Shown here piece after piece: positions 62,118 through 64,000 of a DNA stretch of 64,000 bases. The stretch comes from Novosphingobium sp. (lineage in GTDB: Bacteria > Pseudomonadota > Alphaproteobacteria > Sphingomonadales > Sphingomonadaceae): positions 62,001-126,000 of the forward strand of contig SECS01000002.1 of assembly GCA_004211435.1 (NCBI GenBank), in the 5' to 3' direction. The notes under the pieces were generated by a model. The model worked only from the letters and a program-made list of their open reading frames with translations, was not told the DNA's origin and made no database searches. The translations under genes and the position numbers were made by a program. Every line of letters begins with the position of its first letter. Position 1 is the first letter of the stretch.

Positions 62118-63107
62118 ATGGGGATGAGGAAGACCGCGACCGGTTTCGCCGTCGCTATTTCGCTTATCGGCGCCGCGCCAGCGCTGTCCAAGCAATCCGA
62201 GCCGGTGAAGGTCACTTCGGCGAACGCGATCAAGGGCACGCAACGCGTCACGATCGGCCAGTTCACGATCGGCTTTCTGATCGAGCGAAAGGATTCGACC
62301 AAGGCCGGGGGCGGTCTGATGGGTTCGGGCTTCGGCGGTCGCTCGACCGTGCGCTCGACCCTGGCGGGATATACCCAGGCCGAGATGCAGGAGATCGTCG
62401 ATGCAGCCTATGGTGATTTCGTCACCCAGCTCACCGCGGCGGGCTTCGAAGTTGCCGATCGCACCTCGCTCGAGGCGCATCCCGCGATGGCGCGCGCGCG
62501 CGGCGAGGCCGGCCCCAAGGAGATGACAACGATCACCGGCCGCGACGACAAGGCGAAAGTGCTGTTCATCGGTGCGAGCCAGACCCAGCCGCTGCGCCTG
62601 CTGATCGGCGACGTCGCCGCGAGCGGTTTCGGTGCGATGGGGATGATCATGTCGGGCAGCCAGGCGGCGCAGGGCTTTGCGGCCTACGTCAAGGACACGG
62701 ACACGCGCGTGGTCAACGTCGTCTACTACCTCGATTTCGCCAAGAGCGAGGAATACGGCGGCTGGTTCCGCAATTCCTCGGCGGTCCAGGTCGAGGGTGT
62801 GCTGGCGATGATGGAGACCCAGTCGAAGCTGTCGATCATCGGTCCGAACAACAAGACCGGCAGCCTGGTCCTGAACGAGCCTGTCGCGATCGGCGGCAAC
62901 TTCTTCCGCAAGACCGACGCGATGGGCAGCGGCGAAAAGGTCTCCAATGCCCTGGGCAATGCCATCGGCCTGCTTGGCGGGGTGGGCACCAATTCCTCGA
63001 AGAAGTTCACCTTCACCCCCGAGCCGGGCGCCTATTCGGCTGGCGCGCGCCAGCTCGCGACCGAGGCGAACCAGGTGCTGGTGTCGAAGCTGGCGACCTT
63101 GCGCTGA
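62118..63107 (+). CDS. Secreted protein of unknown function
   Basis: This 329-residue protein starts at 62118 with AGGGG upstream and has a signal peptide (MGMRKTATGFAVAISLIGAAPALS). The mature part is a mixed alpha/beta domain, with a glycine-rich segment AGGGLMGSGFGGRSTVRSTLAGY, DAAYGDFVTQLTAAGFEVADRTSLEAHP, and DTDTRVVNVVYYLDFAKSEEYGGWFRNSSAVQVEGVL. The last 60 residues contain SGEKVSNALGNAIGLLGGVGTNSSKKF. I do not recognise a named domain; the layout suggests an envelope or SIMPL/CsgG-like assembly protein, but this is weak. It has its own promoter and separates dprA from topA. Confidence 0.75.
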   Translation: MGMRKTATGFAVAISLIGAAPALSKQSEPVKVTSANAIKGTQRVTIGQFTIGFLIERKDSTKAGGGLMGSGFGGRSTVRSTLAGYTQAEMQEIVDAAYGDFVTQLTAAGFEVADRTSLEAHPAMARARGEAGPKEMTTITGRDDKAKVLFIGASQTQPLRLLIGDVAASGFGAMGMIMSGSQAAQGFAAYVKDTDTRVVNVVYYLDFAKSEEYGGWFRNSSAVQVEGVLAMMETQSKLSIIGPNNKTGSLVLNEPVAIGGNFFRKTDAMGSGEKVSNALGNAIGLLGGVGTNSSKKFTFTPEPGAYSAGARQLATEANQVLVSKLATLR

Positions 63108-63149
63108 ATCGAACGGACGCTTGACGGCTGCCCCAAAGGGTTACCACCT

Positions 63150-63177
63150 TACGCGTACACGTATACATGCACGTGTG
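63150..63177. promoter_or_regulatory. 28-bp alternating pyrimidine-purine tract directly before topA
   Basis: From T at 63150 to G at 63177 every step alternates pyrimidine and purine. The tract includes CGCG, TACACG, TATACATG and CACGTGTG, and the dyad ACACGT-N8-ACGTGT at 63157-63176. It ends 22 bp before the topA start. Such tracts, especially with CG and CA/TG steps, can flip to Z-DNA under negative supercoiling. Confidence 0.6.
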
Positions 63178-63199
63178 AGCAGGGGCATACAGAGACGCA

Positions 63200-64000
63200 A
63201 TGCAGCTAGTCATCGTAGAATCGCCCGCCAAGGCGAAGACCATCGAGAAGTACCTGGGCAAGGACTACAAGGTCCTCGCGTCCTACGGCCACGTTCGCGA
63301 CCTGCCGGCCAAGGACGGTTCGGTCCGCCCGGACGAAGAGTTCGCGATGGACTGGGAGCTTTACGGCGACAAGGCCAAGCAGGTGAAGGCGATCACCGAT
63401 CTGGCCAAGCAGGCCGATCGCCTGATCCTCGCAACCGACCCTGACCGCGAGGGCGAGGCGATAAGCTGGCACGTGCGCGAACTGCTCGCCAAGAAGAAGG
63501 CGCTGCCCAAGGACGTCCAGCGAGTAACCTTCAACGCCATCACCAAGGACACGGTGACCAAGGCGATGACCCAGCCGCGCGAGCTCGATCAGGATCTGAT
63601 CGACGCCTACCTGGCGCGTCGCGCGCTCGACTACCTGTTCGGCTTCACGCTGTCGCCGGTGCTCTGGCGCAAGCTGCCCGGCGCCAAGAGCGCGGGCCGC
63701 GTGCAGTCGGTGGCACTGCGCCTGATCGTCGAGCGCGACCGCGAGATCGAGGCGTTCAAGCCGCAGGAATACTGGTCGGTCGCCGCGCAGATGGAGAAGG
63801 GCGGCACCCAGTTCACCGCGCGTCTCGTCAAGTTCGAGGGGCAGAAGCTCGACCGGCTGAGCCTGGGCGAGCAGGGCATTGCCGAGCGCGCCAAGGCCGC
63901 GGTCGAGGGCGGGGCTTTCCGCGTCGAGGAGGTTGAGACCAAGCCGACCCGCCGCAACCCGCAGCCGCCTTTCACCACCTCGACCCTGCAACAGGAGGCC
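63200..64000 (+). CDS. topA: DNA topoisomerase I, N-terminal part (partial)
   Basis: The frame runs off the window after 267 codons, so only the first third of the usual protein is seen. The Toprim domain is complete: MQLVIVESPAKAKTIEKYLG, RDLPAKDGSVRPDEEF and ILATDPDREGEAISWHVREL, with its metal-binding DxD-E set. The start of the gate domain follows (LIDAYLARRALDYLFGFTLSPVLWRKLPGAKSAGRVQSVALRLIVERDREI). The active-site tyrosine lies beyond the window. The enzyme relaxes negative supercoils. The 92-bp gap before it contains a 28-bp alternating tract, and the ribosome-binding site is poor. Confidence 0.95.
   Translation, partial: MQLVIVESPAKAKTIEKYLGKDYKVLASYGHVRDLPAKDGSVRPDEEFAMDWELYGDKAKQVKAITDLAKQADRLILATDPDREGEAISWHVRELLAKKKALPKDVQRVTFNAITKDTVTKAMTQPRELDQDLIDAYLARRALDYLFGFTLSPVLWRKLPGAKSAGRVQSVALRLIVERDREIEAFKPQEYWSVAAQMEKGGTQFTARLVKFEGQKLDRLSLGEQGIAERAKAAVEGGAFRVEEVETKPTRRNPQPPFTTSTLQQEA

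Overview
The window looks like chromosomal DNA of a GC-rich (roughly two thirds GC by eye) alphaproteobacterium, most likely a sphingomonad of the Novosphingobium/Sphingobium/Sphingopyxis kind. Supporting signs are the protein families (LolC that appears to begin [22 protein letters not shown], class I HemA/ALAS, B. subtilis-type PurF, DnaE beginning MAYAPFVPLRVFSSYT), short repeats of the CCCTTCGACAAGCTCAGGG and CATCCCCGCGAAAGCGG type, and a carboxyspermidine-type polyamine route, which suits sphingomonad genera reported to contain spermidine. Genes are packed on both strands with many 1-17 bp overlaps. I see no rRNA, tRNA, IS element, prophage, CRISPR array or biosynthetic cluster, and no gene-free stretch over 300 bases; the longest gaps are 53879-54162, 10998-11246 and 57792-58033.

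Layout. 1-10.5 kb: end of a flavin oxidoreductase, creD, an FMN L-lactate dehydrogenase-type gene, a secreted unknown, a YpfJ-type zinc peptidase, 3-hydroxybutyrate dehydrogenase, a secreted M28 peptidase, guaB, an RsmB-like rRNA methyltransferase and a TPR protein. 10.5-19 kb: rppH, korAB, a PAP2 phosphatase, a YdjM-like membrane protein coupled to a photolyase, a CFA synthase and a PilZ protein. 19-25.9 kb: SDR and purF, lolCD, glutathione peroxidase and a Yip1-type membrane protein. 26-35.4 kb: dnaE, an acyl-CoA ligase, a radical SAM protein with a perfect alphaproteobacterial LexA box, an arylamine N-acetyltransferase, two tiny genes and moaB. 35.4-46.7 kb: lytic transglycosylase, a degenerate uracil-DNA glycosylase homologue, ETF-QO, ispE, an N-formylglutamate amidohydrolase homologue, ilvD, a small lipoprotein, NAD(P)HX repair and a rRNA m5U methyltransferase. 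46.3-55.4 kb: MAPEG protein, the betaine-lipid pair btaBA, and the polyamine set (carboxyspermidine dehydrogenase, carboxyspermidine decarboxylase, ornithine decarboxylase) with a LemA/DUF3137 pair between them. 55.4-64 kb: an MHYT-GGDEF-EAL protein, hemA, murI, plsY, dprA, a secreted unknown and the start of topA.

Most genes are housekeeping. The more unusual content is regulatory: a LexA box on the radical SAM gene, a Pho-box-like site before btaA, a structured leader before ornithine decarboxylase, a 28-bp alternating pyrimidine-purine tract directly before topA, two dyads exactly 70 bp apart before the c-di-GMP gene, and a composite inverted repeat that fills almost all of the murI/plsY divergent gap. 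None of these has been tested by computation here. They are read from the sequence and interpreted from known motif families.
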